Assembly (NCBI GenBank): GCA_051878085.1
Contig: JBJEJN010000078.1
Coordinates: 1 to 14,207, forward strand
From: SFTH01 sp051878085
GTDB lineage: Bacteria > Bacillota > Clostridia > Christensenellales > Aristaeellaceae
Length of the DNA stretch: 14,207 bases
Reading direction: 5' to 3'
Below are positions 6,702-13,582 of the stretch, piece by piece. A program made the translations under genes and the position numbers. Numbering within the stretch: position 1 is the stretch's first letter; each line of letters opens with the position of its first letter. Under the pieces are notes generated by a model. It was not told where the DNA came from, did no database searches, and worked only from the letters and a program-made list of their open reading frames with translations.

Positions 6702-7430
6702 TCAATAGAAGCGGTAGTAGCCGCCGCCACCGCAGCCGCCGCAGCAGCAGTTGCACAGCAGCGATGTGAGGCAGCAGAGCGCCAACGGATTGTGGCATAC
6801 CGCCTGCTGCGCGTTGAAGCCGTTTCCGGCATTCTGGTAGTTCGCACTGCGGCCCTCGATGCGGGAGAGCAGCTGGCGATACTCGAAGTTGTCCGGCTCC
6901 ATGCTCACCGCCTGGCGGGCGTAATTGAGCGCCGCCACGCGATTGCCCAGGCCCAGATTGGCCTCGCCGCTGAGGAAATACCACTCGGCGCTGCGTTCAC
7001 GGATCTCCTCCAGCACGTGCATGGCCTCCTGATAGTGTCCGGCACGCACGTAGTTCCGCGCGGCGGTCAGCTTCGGATCGCTGGAGGTCGTGCGGCTCTG
7101 GTTGCCATAGCCGCCATAGCCACCGTAATTGCCGTAGCCGCCGTAATTGCCATAACCGCCAGTGCTCCCACCATAGGAGCCGTAGCCGCCTGCGCTGCCA
7201 TAGCCGCCGTAGCTGTTGTAGCCGCCCTGATTGGCGTTGGTCGTGCCCTCCCTGCGCATCTTCATGATCTGGGAGTAGGCCTCGTTGACCTCCTTCATGC
7301 GCGCCTCGGCCTCGGCGGAGCCGTTGTTCACATCCGGGTGGTACTTCTTCGCCAGGTTCCTGTATGCCTTTTTGATTTCATCCTCTGAAGCGCTCTGCGA
7401 AACGCCCAGCACCCGATAGGGATCCTGCAT
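6702..7430 (-). CDS. J-domain co-chaperone with Gly/Tyr repeat linker, TPR-like region and Cys-rich tail
   Basis: The 242-residue protein opens with a J-domain (about 3-60): YRVLGV, the basic helix KKAYRNLAKKY, and the HPD motif at 31-33 that stimulates Hsp70 ATPase activity. Residues 68-110 are a low-complexity GGYG/NYGG linker. Residues 122-190 look like helical TPR repeats (NYVRAGHYQEAMHVLEEI, then NLGLGNRVAALNYARQAVSM). The tail (212-233) packs eight Cys, including CC at 219-220 and CNCCCGGC, and ends GGGGYYRFY. It lacks the zinc-finger and C-terminal domains of canonical DnaJ, so it is a specialised (class C) J-protein. The start overlaps the stop of the DUF5685 gene by one base (TAATG), and AAAGGAG lies before it, so translation is probably coupled. 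The natural partner is the Hsp70 encoded two genes upstream. The target of the Cys-rich tail is unknown. Confidence 0.88.
   Translation of the reverse strand: MQDPYRVLGVSQSASEDEIKKAYRNLAKKYHPDVNNGSAEAEARMKEVNEAYSQIMKMRREGTTNANQGGYNSYGGYGSAGGYGSYGGSTGGYGNYGGYGNYGGYGGYGNQSRTTSSDPKLTAARNYVRAGHYQEAMHVLEEIRERSAEWYFLSGEANLGLGNRVAALNYARQAVSMEPDNFEYRQLLSRIEGRSANYQNAGNGFNAQQAVCHNPLALCCLTSLLCNCCCGGCGGGGYYRFY
7101..7229 (-). repeat. In-gene Gly/Tyr-coding tandem repeat
   Basis: About 43 codons of imperfect GGYG / NYGG units (12-15 bp DNA period) inside the J-domain gene. The linker resembles the Gly-rich flexible region after the J-domain in DnaJ, but with regular tyrosines. Tract length may vary between strains by slippage. 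Confidence 0.85.
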
Positions 7431-8293
7431 TATTGTGCTCCTTTGCTGACAGCCTTACTGGATTTTGCTGATTTTTCCTTCTTGGATTGAATGTAGTTGT
7501 ACTTTGCCCACACGCCGGAATAGAGGATGTTCCGAATCAGATCCGCGTCCCGCACGATGGGCAGGCATTCAAACGCGTCCGCGCAGTCCGCCATCATCAT
7601 GGTCAGCGCATCCTTGCACAGGGCTTCGTAGTTCTCCTGCTCACGGATCGACTTCAGCGGATTGAACTTGTCGTGCCGAAGGTCCTTCTCCAGATCGTCA
7701 TAGGCGTCCATGAAGTAGATGAAGCGCCCGAGCCCGTCGCCCATGCGGCGCAGCTCCTCCGACCAGTGATCCTCCCTCCAGGCGAACAGCTCGCCCAGCA
7801 TCCGGCCGGTCAGGTTCACAGGAGGGTCGATCTCCCCCGCATCCCGCTTTTCGATCTCGCGGATGCCATCCATCCACGCCTGAATGGCGGCGCACTTCTC
7901 CGGCTGGTAGCCGCAGGCGCGCCTGTAGGCCCTGCCGAGCAGGCCCTTTGCGGCGGCGAAGGCCGGATTGTGATCGTCCTGCCAGTTGTCCGCGCACTTG
8001 TGATAGGCCAGCGCAACGTTCAGATCCACGGCGTATTCCATGGCGGGGTTCAGTACAAATTCGTGGGGCTTGGATGGATGCGGCAGGCAGCGCTCGCGCC
8101 CGACCGTCTCCTCCGGCTCGTACAGCGCCGAGAGCACCATGGCCAGAAAGGTCATGTCGTAGCTCAGCGTGAAGCGGCCGAGGTTTCCGTAGCGGACGTG
8201 CAGTGTGTGGCACATTCCGCAGTACAGCGCCCGGAAGCGCTGCTGCTGCTCCGGCGAGAGCGCCTTGCAGTTTGTAATCACGTAGCCAAACAT
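7430..8293 (-). CDS. DUF5685 family protein
   Basis: A 287-residue, mostly helical cytosolic protein. I recognise it as DUF5685 from its start, MFGYVITN, followed by LYCGMC at 24-29 and LSYDMTFLAMVL at 43-54. Function is not established. Cys 25 and 28 (with 9, 69 or 100) could bind metal. Two acidic patches stand out: ADNWQDD at 101-107 and DAYDDLEKD at 196-204. These recall the paired Asp-rich motifs of all-helical isoprenoid synthases; that comparison is inference. The C-terminus is Lys/Ser-rich. The ATG at 8293 was chosen over the one at 8314 because AAGGGG precedes it and the family starts MFGY. It overlaps the J-domain gene by one base and follows the Hsp70 gene by 100 nt with no terminator, so it probably works with that chaperone pair. 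Confidence 0.85.
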   Translation of the reverse strand: MFGYVITNCKALSPEQQQRFRALYCGMCHTLHVRYGNLGRFTLSYDMTFLAMVLSALYEPEETVGRERCLPHPSKPHEFVLNPAMEYAVDLNVALAYHKCADNWQDDHNPAFAAAKGLLGRAYRRACGYQPEKCAAIQAWMDGIREIEKRDAGEIDPPVNLTGRMLGELFAWREDHWSEELRRMGDGLGRFIYFMDAYDDLEKDLRHDKFNPLKSIREQENYEALCKDALTMMMADCADAFECLPIVRDADLIRNILYSGVWAKYNYIQSKKEKSAKSSKAVSKGAQ

Positions 8294-8328
8294 GCGGCGC
8301 ACCCCTTCCGGCAACAGAAATTTCCAAT

Positions 8329-8334
8329 ATTATA
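8329..8334 (-). promoter_or_regulatory. Possible internal -10 box ahead of the DUF5685 gene
   Basis: A perfect TATAAT on the minus strand lies 35 nt before the DUF5685 start codon, but no acceptable -35 box is found at 16-19 nt. It could be a weak internal promoter or chance in an AT-rich gap. Confidence 0.35.
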
Positions 8335-8393
8335 AACCAGCAATGTTAAAGGCGTTCTGCAAGAATCTCCAACCGAGGCTGTGTTTCAAAAAA

Positions 8394-10184
8394 TCACCTA
8401 TCCTCAGTGGAATCCGTGGGCTCGTAGGTCGCGTCGTACACGCCGTCGTCGCTGCTGGCGGTGGCGTCGCTGTCCCAGACGGCCTGACCGGCTGCGTTCA
8501 GCGCGCGCTCCAGCTCCTGGCAGGAGTTGCGTACCGCCACAGGATCCTTGCTCTTGAGCGCCTTCTTGGCCTCCTTCACCAGGGCCGTCATGCGCTGCTT
8601 GTCGTCCCTGTTGAGCTTCTTCATCACCGTCTCGGCCTGATAGATCAGGTTGTCCACCCGGTTCTGCATCTCCGCCTCCGCCTTGCGCTTCGCATCCTCG
8701 GCGGCATAGACCTCCGCGTCGCGGATGGCGCGGTTGATCTCCTCGCGGCTCATGTTGGAGGAGCTGGTGATGGTGATGTTCTGCTGGCGGCCTGTGCCCA
8801 GATCCTTGGCGGAGACGTTCACGATGCCGTTTGCGTCGATGGAGAAGGTGACCTCGATCTGCGGAACGCCGCGCATGGCCCGGCGGATGCCGTCCAGGCG
8901 GAAGCGGCCCAGCTCCTTGTTCTGGGACGCGATCGGGCGCTCGCCCTGGAGCACGTGCACGTCCACCGCCGTCTGGAAGCTGGCAGCCGTGGTGAAGATC
9001 TGGCTGCGCTGAATCGGGATCGTCGAGTTGCGCTCGATGATCTTGGCGTACACGTCGCCCACGGTCTCGATTCCCAGCGACAGCGGCGTCACGTCCAGCA
9101 GCAGCAGGCTCTTGACCTCGCCGGTCATCACGCCGCCCTGAAGCGCAGCGCCCATGGCCACGCATTCGTCCGGGTTGATGCCCTTGAAGGGCTCCTTGCC
9201 GGTGAAGCGCTTTACGGCCTCCTGTACCGCCGGAATGCGGCTCGAACCGCCCACCAGCAGCACCTTTGAGAGATCCTTCGGCGTGAGTCCGGAGTCGGAC
9301 ATCGCCTGCTGCACCGGGCCCATCGTCATGTCCACCAAGTGGTGGGTCAGCTCGTCAAACTTCGCCCGGGTCAGCATGGTCTCCATGTGCAGCGGGCCGT
9401 TCTTGTTCGCCGTCAGGAAGGGCAGGTTGATGCTGGCCATGGTGATGCCGGACAGCTCAATCTTGGCCTTCTCCGCCGCCTCCTTGATGCGCTGCATCGC
9501 GGTGGGATCCTTGCGCAGGTCGATCTTGTTCTCCCGCTTGAATTCGTCCACCAGGTAGTCCACGATGCACTTGTCGAAGTCGTCGCCGCCCAAGCGGTTG
9601 TTGCCCGCCGTGGCCAGAACCTCGATGACGTCGGAGTTGATGTCCAGAATCGATACGTCGAAGGTGCCGCCGCCCAGGTCGTAGACCATGATCTTCTGCG
9701 GCTCCTCCTTGTCCACGCCGTAGGCCAGCGCTGCAGCGGTGGGTTCGTTGATGATGCGCTTGACGTTCAGCCCGGCGATCATGCCCGCGTCCTTGGTGGC
9801 CTGTCGCTGCGCATCGGTGAAGTAGGCCGGCACCGTGATCACGGCCTCCGTGACCGTCTCGCCCAGATAGGCCTCTGCGTCCGCCTTCAGCTTCTGAAGG
9901 ATCATCGCCGAGATCTCCTGGGGAGAATACTTCTTTCCATCGATGTTGACCCGATAGTCGGTGCCCATCTCGCGCTTGATGGAGCTGATGGTTCGCTCGC
10001 TGTTGGTGACCGCCTGACGCTTGGCAACCTGGCCGACCAGACGCTCTCCGTTCTTTGTAAAGGCAACGAATGATGGCGTGGTGCGCGCGCCCTCAGAATT
10101 GGGGATGACAACCGCTTCGCCGCCCTCGATGACCGAGACGCAGGAGTTGGTCGTGCCCAAATCGATTCCTATGACTCTGGACAT
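8394..10184 (-). CDS. Hsp70 chaperone, DnaK-like, probably an accessory paralogue
   Basis: An ATP-driven chaperone of 596 residues. The nucleotide-binding domain is intact: IGIDLGTTNS at 5-14, DLGGGTFD at 169-176, GGSSRIP at 312-318, and the short Gram-positive form near residues 72-88. The interdomain linker LLLLDVTPLSLGIET is at 360-374. The substrate domain is full length but departs from usual sequence. The canonical DNQ after STAA is SFQ at 402-404. The arch Met (E. coli 404) is Val375. The block is GRFRLDGIRRAMRGVPQ instead of the common IPPAPRG form. The tail ends DSTEDR, not the usual acidic EEVD-like motif. The ATG at 10184 follows GGAGGG. No grpE or canonical dnaJ adjoins it, and no CIRCE element is visible upstream. 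It heads the run with DUF5685, the J-protein and the zinc-ribbon gene. If the genome has no other dnaK, this would be the housekeeping one. Confidence 0.88.
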   Translation of the reverse strand: MSRVIGIDLGTTNSCVSVIEGGEAVVIPNSEGARTTPSFVAFTKNGERLVGQVAKRQAVTNSERTISSIKREMGTDYRVNIDGKKYSPQEISAMILQKLKADAEAYLGETVTEAVITVPAYFTDAQRQATKDAGMIAGLNVKRIINEPTAAALAYGVDKEEPQKIMVYDLGGGTFDVSILDINSDVIEVLATAGNNRLGGDDFDKCIVDYLVDEFKRENKIDLRKDPTAMQRIKEAAEKAKIELSGITMASINLPFLTANKNGPLHMETMLTRAKFDELTHHLVDMTMGPVQQAMSDSGLTPKDLSKVLLVGGSSRIPAVQEAVKRFTGKEPFKGINPDECVAMGAALQGGVMTGEVKSLLLLDVTPLSLGIETVGDVYAKIIERNSTIPIQRSQIFTTAASFQTAVDVHVLQGERPIASQNKELGRFRLDGIRRAMRGVPQIEVTFSIDANGIVNVSAKDLGTGRQQNITITSSSNMSREEINRAIRDAEVYAAEDAKRKAEAEMQNRVDNLIYQAETVMKKLNRDDKQRMTALVKEAKKALKSKDPVAVRNSCQELERALNAAGQAVWDSDATASSDDGVYDATYEPTDSTEDR

Positions 10185-10491
10185 GCATTTCCCTCCGTTT
10201 GGTTGGAACTTCCCTTTTACGCTGAACATTTTATCCAAGCATTATCAACTGAATGTGAATTTCCATCATGCACATCAATTCTTCACTTTCCTGTGGCCCG
10301 ATTTATAGACATAACAACATATATCTGTAATAAATATGAAATAACATACCGACGTCCGTTTTTGCAGACCGAAGTCTGGTATAATTCTCTCCCGCTCTGT
10401 GTATAAATTATGCTGGTTTCCGGCTTTTTACGGGGTATCCTTCCCCCGTCAGCAGAGAGGACATCCTTGATGCATGTTGAACGCGATCAGA
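10185..10491. other. AT-rich intergenic region upstream of the Hsp70 gene
   Basis: About 300 bases without a supportable gene, much richer in A+T than the flanking genes. On the minus strand it includes a UUCG-capped hairpin, CAGAC/GUCUG (10378-10365). A 6-bp inverted repeat ACGGGG/CCCCGT lies around 10430-10450 without a U-tract. On the plus strand an extended -10 (TGGTATAAT, 10377-10385) lies beside the hairpin dyad. No CIRCE inverted repeat or CtsR heptad pair is present. Confidence 0.6.
10230..10259 (-). promoter_or_regulatory. Tentative promoter of the Hsp70 gene
   Basis: On the minus strand, TTCACA (10259-10254), an 18-nt spacer, then GATAAA (10235-10230). The -35 has one mismatch and the -10 has two. 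The resulting leader would be about 40 nt. Other weak candidates lie further upstream (ATTACA-N18-TATAAA), so the assignment is uncertain. Confidence 0.35.
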
Positions 10492-10528
10492 CAAAAGCGC
10501 GGCGACCGGTCGCTGTGCCGGTCGCCGC
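10492..10528 (-). terminator. Intrinsic terminator after the glycyl radical enzyme gene
   Basis: The minus-strand RNA pairs GCGGCGACCGG (10528-10518) with CCGGUCGCCGC (10509-10499) around an 8-nt loop: 11 perfect pairs. GCUUUUG follows. It lies 24 nt past the stop codon. Confidence 0.85.
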
Positions 10529-10551
10529 ATTGATGGAAGTCTTGTAATTTC

Positions 10552-12492
10552 TCAGATGGAGTAGGACGTGCGTTCGATGATCTGATCCTGATAGCCCTTG
10601 TCGAGCTGGACGAAGTGGCCGCTCCAGCCCCAGACGCGCACGATCAGGTTCTGATGCTCCTCGGGATGGCGCTGCGCGTCCAGCAGGGTCTCCCGGCTGA
10701 CAGCGTTCAGCTGTAGCTGATGTCCACCGAGCAGGATGTAGGTGCGCACCAGCTGCGCGACCTTCTTGATGCCCTCGGCGTTCTTGAACACCGTGTCGTG
10801 CAGCTCCAGGGTCATGGGGCCGCCGTTGCACACCAGCTTCAGCGTGGGGCGCGCCATGGCCTGCAGCACGGACAGCGGGCCCGCGTCGGAGAGGATCAGC
10901 GACGGAGAGAAGTTCGCCGCCAGCATCTCGCCCGCAGCGCGGCCGTCCGCCGTCGCACCCAGGTTGCGGGCGTGCCAGAGATAGTACATCGCCGAACCGG
11001 TGCCGGTGCGGAAGATGCCGCCGCGCTCGTTGGTTCTCCCCTGCCACGCATCGTGGAAGAAGCGGATCATGGTGTCCAGCAGCTCCGCGCAGACATCGTC
11101 TCGGCCCAGCTTGGGCGCGCGCTCCCGCAGCTTGTGCTTCAGGGCGACGGCGTCCGCAAAGTCGTTCTCCATGGCGGAGATCAGCTCGTCCTTGCTGACG
11201 GAATGATCGCCGTAGACGTAGGCCTGCACCGCAGAGAGTTGATCGACGGCGGTGGCAAAGCCGGTGCCGTGGATGCCGTAGTTGTTGTACTTAGCGCCCT
11301 CGGAGACGTCGTGGCTGTAATCGCTCATCAGCACGGACTGATAGGGTGCAGGCTCGATCCACAGGTTCCGGTAGCCGGGCTCCTGACGGTCGGCCTCGGC
11401 GATCTCCGCCAGGCGCACCTGCTCCAGCAGCGCCTCAAAGCTGTCGCAGTCCCGCAGCTTTGTTAGAATCACGTTGCGCACCAGCTCCGCATGGGAGACC
11501 GCGCCGATGTTGGGGATGTCCATCGCCACGCCGGGAATGATGAACTCCCAGCATGCCGCGACGGTGTAGTTGCGCGCATCCTCAAGGTCGTAGCCCATCT
11601 CCACCAGCGCGGGGATGACCACGTCATCGTTGGCGTACTGCGGGAAGCCCAGGCCCTGCTTGGTCAGCTCGGTGCACAGCTCGTAGAGCTCGATGGGCGT
11701 GTCCTTGTTCACGCGCAGGTTGATCTTGGGATCGATACGGCGGTTGTGCAGGCTGGCCTTCAGGCAGATGTAGGTCAGCTCGTTCACGGCGCAGCTGCCG
11801 TCAGCCTTGCAGCCGCCCAGCATCAGGCTCTGGCCGTTGTCGCCCTGCTGCATGCCGGTGTAGAGGTCGCTGTCGCGGTTGAAGGAGAGGAAGAACTCCT
11901 CCGTCAGCGCAAGCGCCTGCTCCTCGGTGAGTTTGCCAGCCTCGATATCCGCCTTGTAGTAGGGATACATGTACTGGTCGTAGCGGCCAACGGTGTTGTG
12001 GTAGACGTTGGAGGCCCACAGGCTGAAGTGCAGGATGCGGAACATCTGCATCGCCGTCAGATAGCTGTCCGCTCCGTAGCGGATGGCATGGGACAGGCCC
12101 TCGTTCTCGTAGCGATCCGCGTAGGCGATCACCGCGTCGATGGTCGTCTGCATGTCGGCATTGCCAGCCTCACGGCGCGCCAGCAGGCCGCCCTTCAGCA
12201 CGCCCTCCCAGTCGCTGGAGATGTTGCAGACGCGGCCCTGCTCGTGAATGTAGTGGCCCGCCATGCGGGCTTCCTTCTCGCCCTCGGCGTAGATGTCCGG
12301 GAAGGCGATGATCGTGCGCCACGCCGGGATGTGTTCGCCCTCGTTGCGGATGATCTGCTCCTCCTCCAGGAACAGCTTCAGCCGCAGCGCCGCACGCGCG
12401 GAGAGGCTGAGCGCCGGATCCTGAATCTGCGCGCTGATCGCATCCCAGCGCTCCTTGCTCAGTTCTCGTCGAAATGCCTTGATGTTGCCCAT
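10552..12492 (-). CDS. Glycyl radical enzyme of the PFL/dehydratase superfamily, substrate unknown
   Basis: An oxygen-sensitive radical enzyme of 646 residues, shorter than PFL (about 760) or the diol/choline enzymes (about 780-850). The radical loop is at the C-terminus: VRVWGWSGHF with Gly622, then QDQIIERT. It resembles the usual RVxGY but has Trp on both sides of the Gly. The thiyl residue is Cys314 in AACWEF, with Glu316 two positions on. This Cys-x-Glu pattern is that of GRE eliminases, dehydratases and arylacetate decarboxylases. PFL has two adjacent Cys instead, so a pyruvate formate-lyase label would probably be wrong. The ATG at 12492 follows AGGGGGA; the open frame to 12552 would read through the motif-rich gap. 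The activase gene lies 101 nt upstream on the same strand. The reaction could be dehydration, C-N, C-S or C-C cleavage; the sequence alone does not say. Confidence 0.88.
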   Translation of the reverse strand: MGNIKAFRRELSKERWDAISAQIQDPALSLSARAALRLKLFLEEEQIIRNEGEHIPAWRTIIAFPDIYAEGEKEARMAGHYIHEQGRVCNISSDWEGVLKGGLLARREAGNADMQTTIDAVIAYADRYENEGLSHAIRYGADSYLTAMQMFRILHFSLWASNVYHNTVGRYDQYMYPYYKADIEAGKLTEEQALALTEEFFLSFNRDSDLYTGMQQGDNGQSLMLGGCKADGSCAVNELTYICLKASLHNRRIDPKINLRVNKDTPIELYELCTELTKQGLGFPQYANDDVVIPALVEMGYDLEDARNYTVAACWEFIIPGVAMDIPNIGAVSHAELVRNVILTKLRDCDSFEALLEQVRLAEIAEADRQEPGYRNLWIEPAPYQSVLMSDYSHDVSEGAKYNNYGIHGTGFATAVDQLSAVQAYVYGDHSVSKDELISAMENDFADAVALKHKLRERAPKLGRDDVCAELLDTMIRFFHDAWQGRTNERGGIFRTGTGSAMYYLWHARNLGATADGRAAGEMLAANFSPSLILSDAGPLSVLQAMARPTLKLVCNGGPMTLELHDTVFKNAEGIKKVAQLVRTYILLGGHQLQLNAVSRETLLDAQRHPEEHQNLIVRVWGWSGHFVQLDKGYQDQIIERTSYSI

Positions 12493-12520
12493 ACGAATTC
12501 CCCCTATGTCATTGTTTTTT

Positions 12521-12560
12521 GCGTCAAAGTCGGTTTGGATAACGTTTTCCATAATGGATA
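12521..12560. promoter_or_regulatory. Candidate composite operator between activase and glycyl radical enzyme genes
   Basis: In plus-strand order: GCGTCAAA-N7-TGGATA (12521-12541), the near-palindrome TGGATAACGTTTTCCA (12536-12551, central CG, one mismatch), and TCCATAATGGATA (12548-12560), which contains the perfect palindrome TCCAT-A-ATGGA. All three blocks recur in the activase/kinase intergenic region. The CG-centred palindrome resembles LacI/GalR-family operators. It lies 29-68 bases upstream of the GRE start codon. No convincing promoter was found beside it. Confidence 0.55.
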
Positions 12561-12593
12561 CAAAATACCGTCCTTCAAAAACGGACGCATTTT

Positions 12594-13460
12594 CTACAAT
12601 ATATCTACCCGGATTCCCCGGCGCTCAAACGGTTCGCGGAAAATATTCGGCTCCTGCTGTTCCGGGAAGTCCGGCGCATAGGTCAGGCCGACGCCGCCGT
12701 ACTTCGCGCCCGCCGCCTTGTTGTAGCGCAGCAGCTCCACCTTCTCCAGCATCTGCGCGCCCTCGAGCAGCCGCGCGGTGGCCTCCATGTTCTCCATCGT
12801 GTCGTTGACCGTGGGGATCAGCGGCACGCGGATGCGGAACAGCTTGTTCATGCCCTTGAGCTGCTCCAGATTTTGCAAAATCAGCGCGTTGTCCACGCCG
12901 ATGTAGCGCTTGTGCAGCACCGGATCGACAATCTTCACGTCCATGATGACCATATCCATGGCACCGGCGAGCTTGGCAAACACCTCAGGCTGGGCAAAGC
13001 CGCTGGTCTCGATCAGTGCGTGCACCTCGGGCACCAGCTTGCGCACGGCAATCACGAAGTCCGCCTGCATCAGCACCTCGCCGCCGGAGAAGGTCACACC
13101 TCCGCCGTTCATGTTCAGCACCTTCGCCTGCCTGCGAATTTTCGCGGCAACCTCGCCGGCGGTCATGCGCGTGCCGGCGATGCGGATCGCGCCCTTCGGG
13201 CACACGGAGACGCAGCGGCCGCAGCCGATGCAGCGCTCCTTGGACGGACAGACCTCTTTGCACGCGCCGCAGTGCTCGCACAGCGACAGCGTCACCACCC
13301 GCTGGGGATGGGGCGCGAGGCCCTCCGGGTTGTGACACCACATGCAGTGCAGCGGACAGCCCTTCACGAACACCGCGCAGCGGATTCCCGGGCCGTCGAA
13401 CACCGCAAACTCTTCAATATCAAATACCAGGCCAGTGACCTGTTCCAAATTCGTATCCAT
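12594..13460 (-). CDS. Glycyl radical enzyme activase (radical SAM, with two extra 4Fe-4S motifs)
   Basis: Installs the glycyl radical on its partner by reductive cleavage of S-adenosylmethionine. The 288-residue protein has FDGPGIR at 21-27 and the radical-SAM triad in KGCPLHCMWC (Cys35, 39, 42). Two ferredoxin-like CxxCxxCxxxCP clusters follow (Cys61/64/67/71 and 77/80/83/87). SAM-contact TFSGGE is at 123-128, and MDVK at 173-176. The double ferredoxin insert occurs in activases of glycerol dehydratase, choline lyase and decarboxylase type, and is absent from PFL activase. This agrees with the Cys-x-Glu partner downstream. The ATG at 13460 gives the expected N-terminus but has no Shine-Dalgarno. 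The promoter predicts transcription starting on that very A, so the mRNA may be leaderless. The frame is open to 13547, but those starts lie upstream of the promoter. Confidence 0.93.
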   Translation of the reverse strand: MDTNLEQVTGLVFDIEEFAVFDGPGIRCAVFVKGCPLHCMWCHNPEGLAPHPQRVVTLSLCEHCGACKEVCPSKERCIGCGRCVSVCPKGAIRIAGTRMTAGEVAAKIRRQAKVLNMNGGGVTFSGGEVLMQADFVIAVRKLVPEVHALIETSGFAQPEVFAKLAGAMDMVIMDVKIVDPVLHKRYIGVDNALILQNLEQLKGMNKLFRIRVPLIPTVNDTMENMEATARLLEGAQMLEKVELLRYNKAAGAKYGGVGLTYAPDFPEQQEPNIFREPFERRGIRVDIL

Positions 13461-13466
13461 ATCTGT

Positions 13467-13495
13467 ATCATAGCACAGCCCAACCTTCCTGTCAA
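13467..13495 (-). promoter_or_regulatory. Promoter of the activase gene, implying a leaderless transcript
   Basis: On the minus strand, perfect TTGACA (13495-13490), 17-nt spacer, TATGAT (13472-13467, one mismatch). Six bases separate the -10 box from the ATG, so numbering from the boxes puts +1 at 13460, the A of the start codon. Confidence 0.72.
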
Positions 13496-13520
13496 TCATT
13501 CCGGGCCGATCTATGAAAAA

Positions 13521-13531
13521 AACGTTTTCCA
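13521..13531. promoter_or_regulatory. Candidate regulator half-site AACGTTTTCCA upstream of the activase promoter
   Basis: Eleven bases identical to those at 12541-12551 in the other gap of this cluster. Here the left arm is a run of A rather than TGGAT, so only one half matches. It is centred about 66 nt upstream of the predicted activase start. Confidence 0.45.
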
Positions 13532-13582
13532 AATTGTGCAGGAGCATCCCTACTTATTATATATGCTTCGGACATCAAAACT

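Noticed and set aside
7098..7232. CRISPR or other intergenic repeat array
   Set aside because: The repeats are in frame, encode Gly/Tyr units and lie inside the J-domain gene; there are no spacers.
10185..10330. CIRCE (HrcA) operator upstream of the Hsp70 gene
   Set aside because: I looked for the TTAGCACTC-N9-GAGTGCTAA inverted repeat on both strands and found nothing close.
12536..12551. CcpA cre site at the CG-centred palindrome
   Set aside because: The spacing is one base too long per arm for the Bacillus cre consensus, so I call it only a LacI/GalR-like candidate operator.
12563..12590. Terminator between the activase and glycyl radical enzyme genes
   Set aside because: The hairpin CGTCC/GGACG has only five pairs with a 9-base loop and is followed by TATTTTG; too weak to claim.
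11491..12681. Long plus-strand frame opposite the glycyl radical enzyme and activase genes
   Set aside because: It is a shadow of two well-supported genes and crosses their intergenic gap. It has no recognisable domain.
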